Positions 10,165 through 21,285 of a stretch of DNA of 64,000 nt are shown here, piece after piece (position 1 is the stretch's first letter; every line of letters begins with the position of its first letter). This DNA comes from Gymnothorax reevesii (Eukaryota; Chordata; Actinopteri; Anguilliformes; Muraenidae). The stretch is taken from the NCBI GenBank assembly GCA_029721435.1, contig CM056576.1, positions 76,266,066-76,330,065 on the forward strand. Reading direction: 5' to 3'. The position numbers and the translations under genes are program-made. The notes beneath the pieces are model-generated. The model searched no databases. It was not told the DNA's origin and was given only the letters and a program-made list of their open reading frames with translations.

Positions 10165-11270
10165 GTGAACAGAAATAATAGTATCTATCTGAGAGAAAAA
10201 GTCAGTATCTAGTGTGGCCATCCTCTGCTTTGATAACAGCATTTAATCTTTCAAAGTTTTCACACACACATTTATTTATTTATTTCTCACTTGCTAAACC
10301 ATTCCATATGGTTTGATGTTCATTGCAAAGAGATCATTTCAATATTACAAGTCACAACAGATTTGTTTCTCTCGGCAATAAGAAAATCTTAGATTTGCTT
10401 GACCAAATTAAGGTCTGGAGCAGGTCAAGACATAACTTTAATGCCACCAGATGATTCTTTCCATCTGAGATCATTCTTGTACAACTTAGAAGAGTGTTTA
10501 TGGTCATTATTGAGTGGAAAATAAAATCCCAGACTTATCAGTTTCTTCTCAGATGGCAAAGCATGCTTCACGAGGATGCTGTGATACTTCTTTTGATCCG
10601 TGATTCTGTCAATTTTTATGAGATCACTGGCTCCTTTCGAGCAGAATGAACCCCAAACCGTAATATTACCAGTCCATGTTTTACTGAAGGGGTTAAACAG
10701 TCGGTTTTGAATTTGAAATGTTCTCCAGCTCGACTACGGCACTCAGAAGTTCTGCTACTGGATGAGAAAATTTTGAATTATTGATTCATCAGTCAGAAAG
10801 ACTTGTTCCCAGACCGTTGGTGCCCAATCCTTGTCTTGAGTATCTTGGGGAATTCAGGTCTTCCTTTGATCTCCCAGCTCTAAGAAGTGTTTTGTGGCAA
10901 CAGACCATTTTCAAGCAAGTGTCTGGAAATGGTTGATACTTTCATCTCTTTACTGCTGGTACTATTAATGTCATCACGGAGTTGTTGTACTGTCAACCGC
11001 CATTTTCTTTTTCTACTTGTCATACATGGACAATGAACATGAGAGGCACTTAATCTCTGCTTTGAACCTGTATTGCCACTAGTTTTCAGTGAACCAGTCT
11101 CTTTGAAACACATTATGGTGTTTCTTAGAGTGCCATGGCAGCATTTAATGTCTTCAGAAATTTTTCTCAAAAACCAACCAGCAACATAAAAGGCCAGAAT
11201 TTGGCTACAAACAATCCCTGAGAGCTGTTTCCGTCGTGCCATCATATGAATAACACTGTGACTGCTCAAA
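10165..11270 (-). pseudogene. Tc1-like transposase remnant, minus strand
   Basis: The N-terminal DNA-binding part is still open on the minus strand at 10880-11269. It includes MARRKQLSGIVCSQILAFY and a following helix-turn-helix-like stretch, RKISEDIKCCHGTLRNTI. The catalytic part (about 10200-10880) is present only as broken frames; the plus strand shows the complement of conserved blocks such as GATTCATCAGTCAGAAAGAC near 10782. Full-length Tc1 transposases are about 340 residues; this one has lost its continuous frame after about 115. The inverted repeats are not identified. Confidence 0.75.
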
Positions 11271-11799
11271 GTTCATGTCACCTGATATAATGGAACTACT
11301 GACCATTGGAGGAAATTCTGCAGAATATTGTTTCCTCAATCAGTTTAAACACATTTTTATCATGAATGATCATGGAATGAGCCTTCAAACATGCATTTAC
11401 GCTGTGCAAGAGTCGAAAAAAAAAAAAAATTGCAAAACTATTCAATTGTTATGAAAAAAATCAATGTTGTCAATGTTTTAGTTTATTACCCATATTTTTT
11501 AGCACATTTATAGGATTGACTTTTTTTTGTTCTCATTGCCCGTATTGCCCATATTTTTCAATGTATTTTCACCAAAAAATTATCAAAAGGTTTTATTTGG
11601 ACTTCTTTTGGACAAAAGTGGTGGTGCATATTCATTACTGCACACTTTTCCAGTGGTATAACTATGACGTTGCTGTGAAGTTGTATTTAAAGATGATGTG
11701 CTAATATTTGCATTGTTATCCTCTTTTCGAGCATAATGCTCCGACTAGAGACTATGTTTTGCCCTCTTAATATTGCCTCTCCAGTTCCCACTGACTTCT
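11271..11799. other. Unassigned AT-rich sequence
   Basis: Contains an A-run at 11417-11430 and poly-T stretches. It may include the outer end of the preceding Tc1 remnant. No gene is seen. Confidence 0.4.
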
Positions 11800-12700
11800 T
11801 TTTCCGTCATTGCACCCTCTATTTTAAACACGTAGTGATTCAGCCCTTTTTAAAAAAAATCCACCCTCTATCCAAAAATTATATCTAATTCAAGACCAGT
11901 CTCCAAACTGCCGTTTTTATTTCTAATTCTGGAAAAAGCTGTTTTTCGACAAATTACGCAATTTTTAAGAAAAAAAAAGTAATTTATTTGAAACAATCCG
12001 ATCTGGTTTAAGAGAACTCATAGCACTGAGATGGCTCATGTAAAAGTTCTTCATGAATTGTCTATAGCAGCTGACCATGGGGACTGTAGTATCTTAATTG
12101 TTTTGACCAGAGCGCCGCATTCAACTTGGTTCACGAGAAGTTGCTCATTACCAGGTTCAAAGACTGGGTTGGGATACAAGGGACTGCTCTTACCCTGTTC
12201 AATTTTTATTTTGAAAACAGAACGTTTAATATGACCGAGCAAAATACTTCCTTGGCCTCCCTTCCGTATGGTGTCCCTAAGGGCTCAGTTTTAGCACCTC
12301 TCTTATTCTCATTGTACATGCTGCCGCTGGGTGTTCTTATTTAGAAATACGGCCTATCCTTCTTTTCTTTTGCTAATGATAGGCAAATATAGCTTCCCCT
12401 TAAATGCTACAGCCCTCAGCCTTTACAGCCATTCCTCAACTACTTCCAGAACATGAAAGAATGGATGGTACAAAACTTTCTAAAACTTAACAAAAAACTG
12501 AAGTCGTTCTCTTTGGCCCCCCTGACTACACCAATTTATTCATAATAAATTTGGCTTGCTGTCTTCCTGTGTAAAATCCTTCGGCAAAATGTGTGCTGTA
12601 ATTTTTGATTCCTCCTTCAAATTAGACAAACAAATAAACTCGTACCTGGACTACTGTGACGCTCTTTAAATGTGGGCCCCTGTCTATTCTTCTTCTTTTT
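11800..12700 (+). pseudogene. Rex1/CR1-like LINE reverse transcriptase remnant
   Basis: The plus strand encodes fragments of a non-LTR reverse transcriptase in shifting frames. Around 11890-11960 it reads like RPVSKLPFL-ILEKAV. At 12126-12344 an open stretch contains RFKDWVGIQGTAL and then LPYGVPKGSVLAPLLFSLYM, the palm motif typical of Rex1/CR1 elements. The catalytic YADD region that should follow is degraded near 12370. Stops and frameshifts show the copy is dead. It ends just left of the segmental duplication. Confidence 0.85.
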
Positions 12701-12829
12701 CTTGCTCGTCTTAAAATCTACATTTAATCATTTACCTACGTCAAGGACGAGAAAAAAACCCCTAATGCTCTCCAACCTTGTCCTGTAAATCTCAATCCAT
12801 CTCAGCCTCCTTAACTTCTTCCTCAGATC

Positions 12830-13393
12830 CTATTTAAGAGCCCCGTGTCCCTCAAGTAATGTAACCTCTGACCTGTGCTCTCTTACCCATCTCAACACGC
12901 CTTTTAATGTGAATTCCTGCACCCTGAACTCCCTCAAGTTACTCCTCATCACCTCTCTCTCTGTCTCATACCTCCTACAGTTCAGAATTACATTATTCAC
13001 TGACTCCTCTTCCTGATATTCCTCACACAAACCTGTCTTGTGCTTCCCTAACAATCTCAGTATTTTATTTAATGCATAATGCCTGAGCCTCATCCTTGCC
13101 ATCGCCATTTCCTCTTGCCTATATCCTCTTCTTACTCTTGTTATTTTGATACCCCTTTGAATTTGGTACAAATGTCTCCCCTTCTGCTCTCCATTCCAAC
13201 TTTCTTGCCCCATTTGATGCACTTTCCTCCACAGTAGATTTTTAACCCCTGCTTTACTGATCCTGCTTTGCATGTCTATTTTTCCTTTCTTTAAAGCCCT
13301 CTTTGCCAACTCATCCACCATCTCATTCCCCTTCACCACTACATGCCTGGGACCCACATAAAGTTTATCTTCCCTCCCTGATTTGCTATTCAT
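12830..13393 (-). pseudogene. I-superfamily LINE fragment, RNase H domain (copy A)
   Basis: An open minus-strand stretch of 187 codons carries the last RNase H motif, seen as HVVVKGNEMVDELAKRAL. A cysteine-bearing tail follows: RHYALNKILRLLGKHKTGLC and then NVILNCRRYETER. RNase H domains of this kind follow the reverse transcriptase in I-superfamily (I/Nimb-like) LINEs. Weaker matches continue to about 13615. The element's 3' end lies at or near the left edge of the segmental duplication, so the edge may be an insertion boundary. No start codon context or full element is present. Confidence 0.8.
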
Positions 13394-13638
13394 GTCTTGA
13401 TTGTAGAACTTTGTATAGTATATCTATTGACAGCTGTCGGAATGAAAGGATCTAAGAATTGCAAACACTGAGGATGAATATGAACAAATTGGCACTTTCC
13501 TAGTTTTTTCACCTATCTTGGAGCAACCAACACTGCAACCATCTCCACTGTGTGGACTCCTTACTCATTAGATGTTCTTCTGTTGATTCCGCTTTCTTTT
13601 CCTGGTATGGCCACCCCAAATCCTGTTTCTCCTGTCAG

Positions 13639-13692
13639 GTTTATTTATTTAGTTATTTATTTATTTATTTATTCATTCATTTATTTATTGAC
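13639..13692 (+). repeat. TTTA microsatellite (copy A)
   Basis: A TTTA/TTCA-type tetranucleotide run. The matching run in copy B (23552-23604) is shorter. Confidence 0.85.
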
Positions 13693-13999
13693 TTATTCAT
13701 GTAAATACCCACTAAGTGCAATGAAATACCCCAGAAACCCCAACATAATCCAGACACATATTTTTATTCTTCCATTTTGATGTTAAAAAAGCGTAAGATT
13801 GAGAGCCCTGCCTCCATTCATTCATACAAGCATTATAATTCAGCATCAGCATTAGCATTTAATACCCTCTGCGGTATTTTTATCCGGTTGGTTGAGGATG
13901 TGTTCAAAAAATTATTACAGGCAACCAAAACTTTTTCTCAAAGATGTTAGGGACATTGTATGTTATTTAGACCCTGTGAAGGTATGTCAGATGAAAAAT

Positions 14000-14362
14000 T
14001 CATACTAAACTCTCAAACTGTCTCCAGTGAGGGAATCTAAAACAACAGCGTTTTAGCATTGTAGTTCTTCTTCGTTGGTAGGTAATTAGGAGGCTGTACT
14101 GCACGACCACAGTGCCATCTAGTGGAGTTTTATGTATTAAATTAATAATTAATACATATTTAAAGCTTCCAGCCCTTTCCAACTCACTACCATACATGTT
14201 CAGCTTAATTTCTTCTTCGATTCTTTTTCTGGAGAAAAAGATTGTTTGTGTTTTTTCCACTGGAAACCTACATGCCCAATCATACCCCCACACCATAACC
14301 TCATCAGTTGCTCTATGTACTTTGGTAATTGTACGTTCCATGTTCCTGCCTTTCTTCCACAA
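14000..14362 (-). pseudogene. LINE reverse transcriptase fragment (copy A)
   Basis: The minus strand reads ATDEVMVWGYDWACRFPVEK and then TQTIFFSRKRIEEEIKLNM, which fits the region just after the catalytic motif of I-superfamily reverse transcriptases (W...W...F...EKTQ...F). It is on the same strand as the RNase H fragment at 12830, so both may come from one element broken by later insertions. The catalytic motif itself is not visible. Confidence 0.7.
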
Positions 14363-14399
14363 TGCCCCAAACTTTGAATTATATCATCTGGCCAATTAG

Positions 14400-15354
14400 C
14401 TCAAATGTGTCATAAAATGGCTCAATCCCAGCAAATTACATTCCTTATGTCTCAAAACCTAGCAGGCACTTTGTAACGAAATGCACTTACAGCAGACTTC
14501 ATTTATCACATTTATCAGTTAAACCATCAAGCAGCATCACGGTTTTCCAAACATTGCCATGGCCTCAACGCTGACAACTTGGAGGGAATGACTTAAACTC
14601 ACCAACTTCAAAGTTGCACCATCCCTCCACTCACCATTTTGGAATAAACCTGACTTCACCGTTAATTTAAAAACATGACATTTTCCTGCCTGGAAGGATA
14701 AAGGAATTACCCATCTTGGCCATCTCATTCAGAATGGTACCTCAGTGTCTGGAGTATTTCCAATTAAAATCTATTGTCCTCTGAAGTCCTAGTAGAGAAT
14801 TTGTTGAAACTGTCAGGTCCAGAGAAATTCCTGCGGATGACATATGCCTGGAAAAAAATGACCACCTCTGTAAATCGCAAGACATCCAATTTCAATAAAA
14901 CCTGGATACAGTTATAACGACATTAACCTCTATTATTTCCTGTCCTCCAATCCACAATTCAAGTATTAGTACATAGAAACCTTCAAGACATCCACTTTCA
15001 GCCTGAGATTTAGAAAGTAAAAAAAGTCCAAATCAAATGCAATGACAAATACGCACACACACAACCACACCTTAACTTTGTCCGTACACTCACATACACA
15101 CAAATTCAAATTCACCCCCCCCCACCCCCATTCATACCCTCCACATACTGCAGTCCATCTATGTGCAAACAGAACGGTGTTATGGTTCTCAAATGATTTT
15201 TAAATGGAACCTGTGTAATTATTCCAATTATAAGTTTTCTCTTGTTGTTGTTGTTGTTATTATTATTATTATTACTATTATTATTATTTCACATGTATGT
15301 GTGTATAGGTGCATGTATACTGTTGTGGTCAAAAGTTTGCATACCCACTTAAAA
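14400..15354. other. Unassigned sequence with microsatellites (copy A)
   Basis: Contains a CA-rich stretch (about 15051-15110), a C-run (15115-15129), a TTG/TTA trinucleotide array (15243-15289) and a short Tc1-end-like TGGTCAAAAGTTTGCATACC (15326-15345). The first 500 bp may hold more LINE sequence on the minus strand but I cannot align it convincingly. Confidence 0.5.
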
Positions 15355-15710
15355 GCACCAACTCACTTAATTTATTCAAATCTCTGCTCAAGACACACCT
15401 TTTTTTCCTTGGGCTTCAAATTATTTTAAACCGTCTTTGATTTGCCTTTATGTAACGTTATTCAATGTTTGGTGTTTCCTTTATTGCCCCTGTTAACTGT
15501 GTTATTCTTATTACTGTAATGTGTGCACGTACATATACATTTATATGTGCATTTGTATGTATATATACGCGCGCGTGAGTGTGTGTGTGTCTGTATGTCC
15601 ATGTTTATATAGTAAGCATTTGTATATACTGTCTGTGAAGCACGTTGGTCAGCTCATGCCGTTTTTAAATGTGCTGTGTAAATAAATTTGACTTCACTTC
15701 ACTTGAGCAG
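15355..15710 (+). mobile_element. Rex1/CR1-type LINE 3' end (copy A)
   Basis: The plus strand encodes the usual C-terminus of such reverse transcriptases, SLNLFKSLLKTHLFFLG (about 15362-15412). About 230 bp later comes the typical tail: GAAGCACGTTGGTCAGCTCA, a TGTGCTGTGTAAATAAATTT box and a GACTTCACTTCACTT repeat. Only the 3' end is present, as expected of 5'-truncated insertions. Confidence 0.7.
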
Positions 15711-17134
15711 TTTCTTTGATCTGTGTAACTGAAATACGCTCTCTTTTTGTGGTGTAAAATCTAATTTATGTTAGCTCTGCAGAAATGGTACACAGAACAT
15801 TAATAAATTTTTTACTGGTTAAATTCTAAATGGCAATTTATTGATGACTGATTGATCATTAACATCCCTATTGGGAAATATATAATTTCATTTGGAAAAT
15901 TTCTGCCCATTCCAGGATTCTATTCATATCATTCGGAATCATCATGGCAAAATATGCAGTTAGCTAAACCTTCCAATTTAGTGTTTGCAAATTTAACCAA
16001 GTTACTTTCAATGTTCTGGTCAAGGTCATTCATGTATCATTATAGTATCCTTATGATCATACAGCAATGATAATTCCTTATACACCTATGCTATTCTTTA
16101 ACTTTCTTTTTTTTTTAGCATCACCATCGAGCCAGAAAAACATTTTAAGATTAGTTTAAGTATCGTCAGCAATTTTCACATTCTTTAAGCTACTTTAAGC
16201 TCTTTTTCCACATATAAAATTCAGCTGTAATAATCTAATTACTGTGATTTTAGCATATTTTATCAGAAGTATTCCTTTCTCTCAAACTCTTCCAAATAGT
16301 TGGAATTATCCATTGCGGTGCCTGCTCTTTCAACTAATTTTACATTTGGAATGAATTTACACTGCAATACAAGTATAACTCCACTGAACCTGTCCCACAT
16401 GTCAGTCAGTCTCGCAATCAAGAAGATTCAGGGGATCTTTTGTCCTAAAATTTATGCTCATCTTGTTAAAGTATGAAAGACAAAATCCAGCCTTTGAGGA
16501 GAGTTTTCTTTAAATTTGTCAAGATACATCAAATCTAACAGGGCACAATTACTAGTCCCCAGTGGTTCCATTTCCTCAATGTTGAAAACGTCTCTCTTCT
16601 CACCATCTAACACAAAGTAGGACTTAGATAATCGGCACAAGCAATCAAGCATCAATACTTTCGGTCTAAAGAAAGCGGGGATTGAAGAGTAGGATTATTG
16701 CAAGCAAGAATAGGGAGCACTGTAATTGTTCCTAGATTCACCCACTTTGGACGTACATGCCCACAAGTTAAAGCTGAAAGTCTGCACATTGAGCTCATTT
16801 TAAATTTATAATAATGTAAGATATCGAAAATAACCTGTCACTGCCCAAATATTTAGCAACCTGAGGGACTATATTAACCTGTTTGCATAGAGGTGCAGAT
16901 TGTAGAGGCTAGCATCTATGGAACTGCTCAAATGATGCAGTGCAAATGCACTGCTCAGTTGCAGTATCCTATCAATACGTCATACACCCAAAATGTATAT
17001 TGAATATTCACGAGGAAGAGGTGCCTGAAAACGATTTTGAACATGGATGAATTAAGTCCCAATACTGTTTCGCAGGAATAGCAAGAATTCAGCTCCTAAA
17101 CGAAACCTGATCTGCAAACAGCCTCACATACACT
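15711..17134. other. Unassigned sequence (copy A)
   Basis: AT-rich, no recognised gene or repeat. A 65-codon minus-strand frame at 16458-16655 is open in both copies, but recent duplication alone explains that. Confidence 0.5.
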
Positions 17135-17660
17135 GCCCATCAAAAAAATAATAAATAAATAAATAAGTTGCACACTCTAATTTTTTTGGGCCACCTTTAG
17201 CTTTGATCACGCCGTACATTCATTGTGGAATTGTTTCGGCAGTCTTATACAATGTAACAATATTATTTCCTGACTATATTTGCATTTATATTTAGCAGAG
17301 ATATAGTATTAGCAATGGGTGAGTCAAACCACTCTCTTAAACCTTCTCCAGCACATCCCAAAGACTTTCAATTGGTTAAGGTCCAGAATCAGAGGTTGCT
17401 AATTAATGTGTGAAAATGATTCCTCATGCTCAGTGAACCGCTCTTTTACAATTTGAGCCCCGATTAATTTTGACATTTTCACCCTGAAATATGCCGGCTC
17501 CATCAGAGATTAAAAAGTCCATTGATGGGCAACTGGTCATTCAGAATAATCAGGTTGTCTGCTGAATTTATTCAACTGCTGTGGAACAGTGCTGAACCAA
17601 GGCCTAACCAAATAAAGCAACCCCAGATCATGACATGATCATGATCATGATCATGCCTTC
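17135..17660 (-). mobile_element. Tc1-like element fragment (copy A, longer version)
   Basis: Plus-strand blocks such as TGGGCCACCTTTAGCTTTGA, CAGCACATCCCAAAGACTTT and CATGTGTGAAAATGATTC-like DNA are the reverse complement of a common fish Tc1-family repeat. It is badly decayed. Copy B keeps only the first ~185 bp plus the far edge, because 315 bp are missing there. Confidence 0.65.
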
Positions 17661-18560
17661 GGAGACTTGTACAGTAGTCACAATGCATGATGAATGCATT
17701 TATTTTATTTTTATGTTAATTTTGTCAGTGTATTTTGCCAGGTATGGCATCTTCAATTAATAAAAATATAAATGATACCATTCGCAAAGAAGTAAATTAT
17801 TATTTTTAACTTTTTACTATTTACAAAAGCTTCTGTACTTGTATTTCACCAAAAACAGAGACCTGTAAAAGAAGTGAAGTGATTATAGAGAAAACATGGA
17901 GCAGTGGTGAAACTTCCTGGAAATGTCCCCCCTCCCCCTCCAACATTCCATCAAGAGAGCATTGAAGACTCACCCGAGAGGTTATTAAAGAACCCAGATA
18001 ATTAAGGACCTGCAGGCCTTGCTTGCTTCATAGAAAGTCATCAGTATTCTTTTAAACCTTTTTGTTAACCAGGGAAAGTTCAATTGAGCACGTTTCTCTT
18101 TTTCAAAGACACCAAGCAGTTGCAATTGCCGACAAAGTGATGGAGAGAAACAGGATAAAGCCCCTGGAGCAGTTTTGGGAGCTTTACTCAAGTGCTTTAT
18201 GTCACAGTCCTTCCCAATTTCATGTCTCCAGATCAAGTCAGAATCCAAAGCCCCACTTGTGGCTTGAACTAGAAACACCTTGCTTTGGTTATTAATCAAA
18301 TGACCTACCTTAAGGTTACCCTGTTAACAGTCATGATTACATTATTAGATGGACTGGCTAAAAATGTTATCTTAAGGAGGGTTGCAAAGATGCAAAATAC
18401 TGCAAAGACAAATGTAGGCTAAAGGAGAATGTCCATGCATCACAGGCCATCATGTCCTGCAATACTGAATACTGAAGCACCGGAGCAAGTCCATTTCAAA
18501 GAAACAGAATTATAATTTGAGTGGCCTAGTCAAAAATCAGTAGAGGGGATAAATACCAGA

Positions 18561-18570
18561 TGATGTCACT
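18561..18570 (+). promoter_or_regulatory. TCR V-promoter-like decamer / CRE (copy A)
   Basis: TGATGTCACT is the reverse complement of AGTGACATCA, which fits the AGTGAYRTCA decamer known upstream of mammalian TCR beta V genes (a CREB/ATF-type site). It lies 299 bp before the V leader ATG, further than usual, and about 6 bp after a TATA-like ATAAATA at 18550-18556. Confidence 0.45.
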
Positions 18571-18869
18571 GTAAATCTAAGAAGGTCCTTTCATCTACAT
18601 ACAATTCAAAAACTACTTTCCCTCTCAGCCAGTGGTACACTAAGGAACCTACTCCATATGCATCATGGAACACAGGCAAGACAAATTAGTCCAACTTTAA
18701 GTGCTTACTGTGTGCAATCTATTGTTTCCTTAAGTTCTGTGAGAACTGAAGATTTTGATGCTCAGCAGTGTTTTGTGGCAAGAGGAGGGGCTCAAAAGAG
18801 TGGGGAGAATTTCCTCTTAAATCTTCATAGAGGAAGTCAAAGTTAAAGTCAGTGTTTCAAACATTTATC

Positions 18870-19437
18870 ATGGTGTTGTGCTGGTTATTCCTTCTGTTTT
18901 CAACAATGGTGGGTAAGTTGAATTATGCACTCAGTTCTTTCATCATCCTGGTTGGCTTGTTGAAATGTCAAGCTGCTAAGCTCAAAAAGACAAATAATGA
19001 AAAGCACAATAATTTCAACTGCAATCCTATGTGGTATTTGAAGTTGAATAAGCTGAATAAGGGTGGTGAGTTTTTTTTTTTTTTTAGTTAAATGATGTGT
19101 CATGTGTGAATTGTGTGCTATTTTTTTTCAGGTGACAGTTTTCAAGACTCAGTGACTACATTAAACGACACAGTACATGCTATGGAGGACACCGATGTCT
19201 CTTTTTCATGTACCTATACTGGCACTGCAGGCTTAAATAAGTAACTGCACTGGTATCGCCAATACCCCTTATCCAAACCAGAATTCCTCATCTTAATAGC
19301 AGATACCAGTATGGGTGAGACTAAAAAAAAGTTGGACAATATAATGTTGAACTTGACAAACAGAACAGCCGTGTGCATCTGGAGATCTCCTCTGCTGAAG
19401 TGACAGACTCCGCTCTGTACTACTGAGCCCTGCAGCC
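18870..19437 (+). pseudogene. T-cell receptor alpha/delta V segment, pseudogene A
   Basis: Leader exon 18870-18912 encodes a hydrophobic signal starting MVLCWLFLLFSTMV and ends in phase 1 at a GTAAG donor. The V exon starts at 19132 after a T-rich tract and CAG. It carries the V-domain framework: first cysteine in VSFSCTYTG, the core tryptophan in HWYRQYP, and the EVTDSALYY motif near the end. Three lesions kill it: TAA at 19242-19244 in place of a tyrosine codon, an A-run one base short (19323-19330) giving a frameshift, and TGA at 19424-19426 in place of the second conserved cysteine. A recombination signal follows directly. In function it would be rearranged to a J segment in developing T cells. 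Alpha versus delta cannot be told from the V segment alone. Confidence 0.9.
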
Positions 19438-19475
19438 CACAGTGACAGGAAACACATAAACTCTGTGCAATAACC
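19438..19475 (+). promoter_or_regulatory. V recombination signal sequence, 23-type (copy A)
   Basis: The heptamer CACAGTG (19438-19444) directly follows the V coding end. After 22 bp comes GCAATAACC (19467-19475), 7 of 9 to the consensus nonamer ACAAAAACC; a one-base shift gives a 23-bp spacer. A 23-type signal on a V segment fits TCR alpha, beta and delta loci. Confidence 0.85.
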
Positions 19476-19814
19476 TGACAATACCTAAGCCTAGAAGCAA
19501 CATATATAAAAATGAGATCATAATGAAGAAGACATAATAATAAAAATGAATAAATTCAGCTCTCTTCACATGCTCCTCTCACAAATTGCATGCTTAGAGG
19601 CACATTTTTTATGGTTTTTTTTAAATTATTTTTTGTTTTCTTTTCTTGCATTAAATCTCTTTGAAGAATTTTAATTCTTATGAATAATACATTTATTTAC
19701 TGTATGCATGATCATACTACCTCTAGAATCTATTTAGACAATTTCAAAACAATTTCAAACCTGAATCCAAATTTCATTTTTGGGGGGGATGTGTTTCTGT
19801 GGTTCAATATTTTT
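19476..19814. other. Unassigned AT-rich flank (copy A)
   Basis: No gene or repeat recognised between the recombination signal and the Tc1-like remnant. Confidence 0.5.
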
Positions 19815-20995
19815 ACAGTGTCGTGGAAAAGTATTTGCCCCTTCTGGATTTCTTCTTTTTCTGCATATTGTCACACATAAATGTTTCAGATCAAAGTAAT
19901 TTTACAAATATACAAAGATAACCTGAGTGAACACTAAATATAGTTTTTGAATGATGAGTTTATTTATGAAAGGATGAAAGCTATCCTACCCTACCTGGCC
20001 CAATGTGACAAAGTAATTCCCAAATTCCCCCATCAGGCAATACAAAGTAGGCAGAGCAATCTATAGAAATTCAAGAGAAGATGAGATACAAAATTATTGA
20101 CATCAATCGGTCTGCAAAGGGTTGTTAAGCCCCCTCTAAGGCTCTGGGGCTGCAGCAAACCATGATGTGAACCACGATACAAATGCAGGAAAAAAATGGA
20201 TGGATGGTAAACCTTCTCAGGAGAGGCCAACCTAAATTCCTCCAAAAGTGCATCAACGACACCTTCTGGAAAAGAGCCCAGACTAACATGTAAAGAACTG
20301 CAGCCATCACCTGCCTCAATTCAGGTCAATGTTTGGTATTCAACAAAAAGACAGATTCTGGGGAAAAAATGCCATCCACTGAAGAGCTGCAATGCAAAAA
20401 CCACTGCTGACCAAAAAAAAAAACAAAAAAAACTGAAAAACTCAAGTCAAATGTGCTAAAAAGAAAAAAAAACATTTTGATGACCCCAATACATTTGAGA
20501 CAATATTCTGTGGACAGATGAATCAAAAGTAGAACTTTTTTGAAGACATGGATTTCCATACATTTGGCGTGACATAACAGTCCATGATTTGAAATTCATA
20601 ACCAACAGTCAAACAATGTGGTGGTAATGTGCTGGTCTGGGGCTGCTTTGCTGCTTTAGGACCAGGTTGACTTGCCAGAATAGATGGAAGCATGGATTCT
20701 GCCCCCTGCCAGAAAATCCTGAAAGAGAATGTCTAGTTTGAGACGTGAACTTCAATTGCAGTTGGCTTATGCAGCTGGACAATGATTCAAAGCACACAAG
20801 TTAGTTCACCTCTGAATGGCTCAGAGGAAAAAAAATGAATGTGTTGGGTGATCTTGTCTAAGTCCTGAATTGAGTCCAGCTGATGCTGTGGCATGACTTT
20901 AAACAGCCAGTTCATGCTTGAAAACCCTCAAGTGTGGCTGAATTGAAATAAGAGTGGCCAATGAGAGTTGGCAAAAATTCCCCCATGGTTGTGAA
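19815..20995 (+). pseudogene. Tc1-like element with dead transposase (copy A)
   Basis: Begins near GTCGTGGAAAAGTATTTGCC, a sequence shared by the ends of a common fish Tc1 family. Plus-strand fragments of a transposase follow: the helix region near 20210-20330, ATTCTGTGGACAGATGAATC (first catalytic aspartate region, 20501-20525), GTGCTGGTCTGGGGCTGCTT (20629-20648) and a GCTGGACAATGATTC block near 20773 (second aspartate). Poly-A expansions at 20415-20480 and several frameshifts destroy the frame. Confidence 0.8.
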
Positions 20996-21285
20996 AGAAG
21001 ACCATGCCTTGTCAACCCTCCTGTTTTTCCCAGGATTCTCCCTTATTTTACCCGTCTTTCCCACTGTCTTCCCGCTCAAATATTTTCCTGTAAATTTCCT
21101 GTATTTTTAACCTTAAAAAAAAGGCTGACTTGGACTGCAGTAGGTGTAACACCACCTATCTAATGTGGTTGATAAATTCCTGTCTGATAAAGCAGGGGGC
21201 AGTATATAGCCCAACATCTAGTCACAGAAGTCATTCAATCAAGAAGATGAAGAAGACACGCAGCGGCGCAGGATCATATATGTAT

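Larger units (their letters stand above)
12720..21285 (+). repeat. Segmental duplication, copy A
   Basis: About 8.57 kb that recurs in the same orientation at 22633-30873, with mostly scattered single-base changes and small indels. The left edge is at ACATTTAATCATTTACC and the right edge at CAGGATCATATATGTAT; flanking DNA on both sides differs between the copies. It contains LINE fragments, a Tc1-like fragment, TCR V pseudogene A and a second Tc1-like remnant. Copy A retains 315 bp (17327-17641) that copy B lacks. Confidence 0.95.

Noticed and set aside
16458..16655. 65-codon minus-strand frame conserved with 26362-26559
   Set aside because: Conservation is no more than expected from the recent segmental duplication. 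No motif, start context or homologue is recognised.
19293..19481. Minus-strand frame across the TCR V exon
   Set aside because: It is antisense to a clear V segment with a recombination signal.
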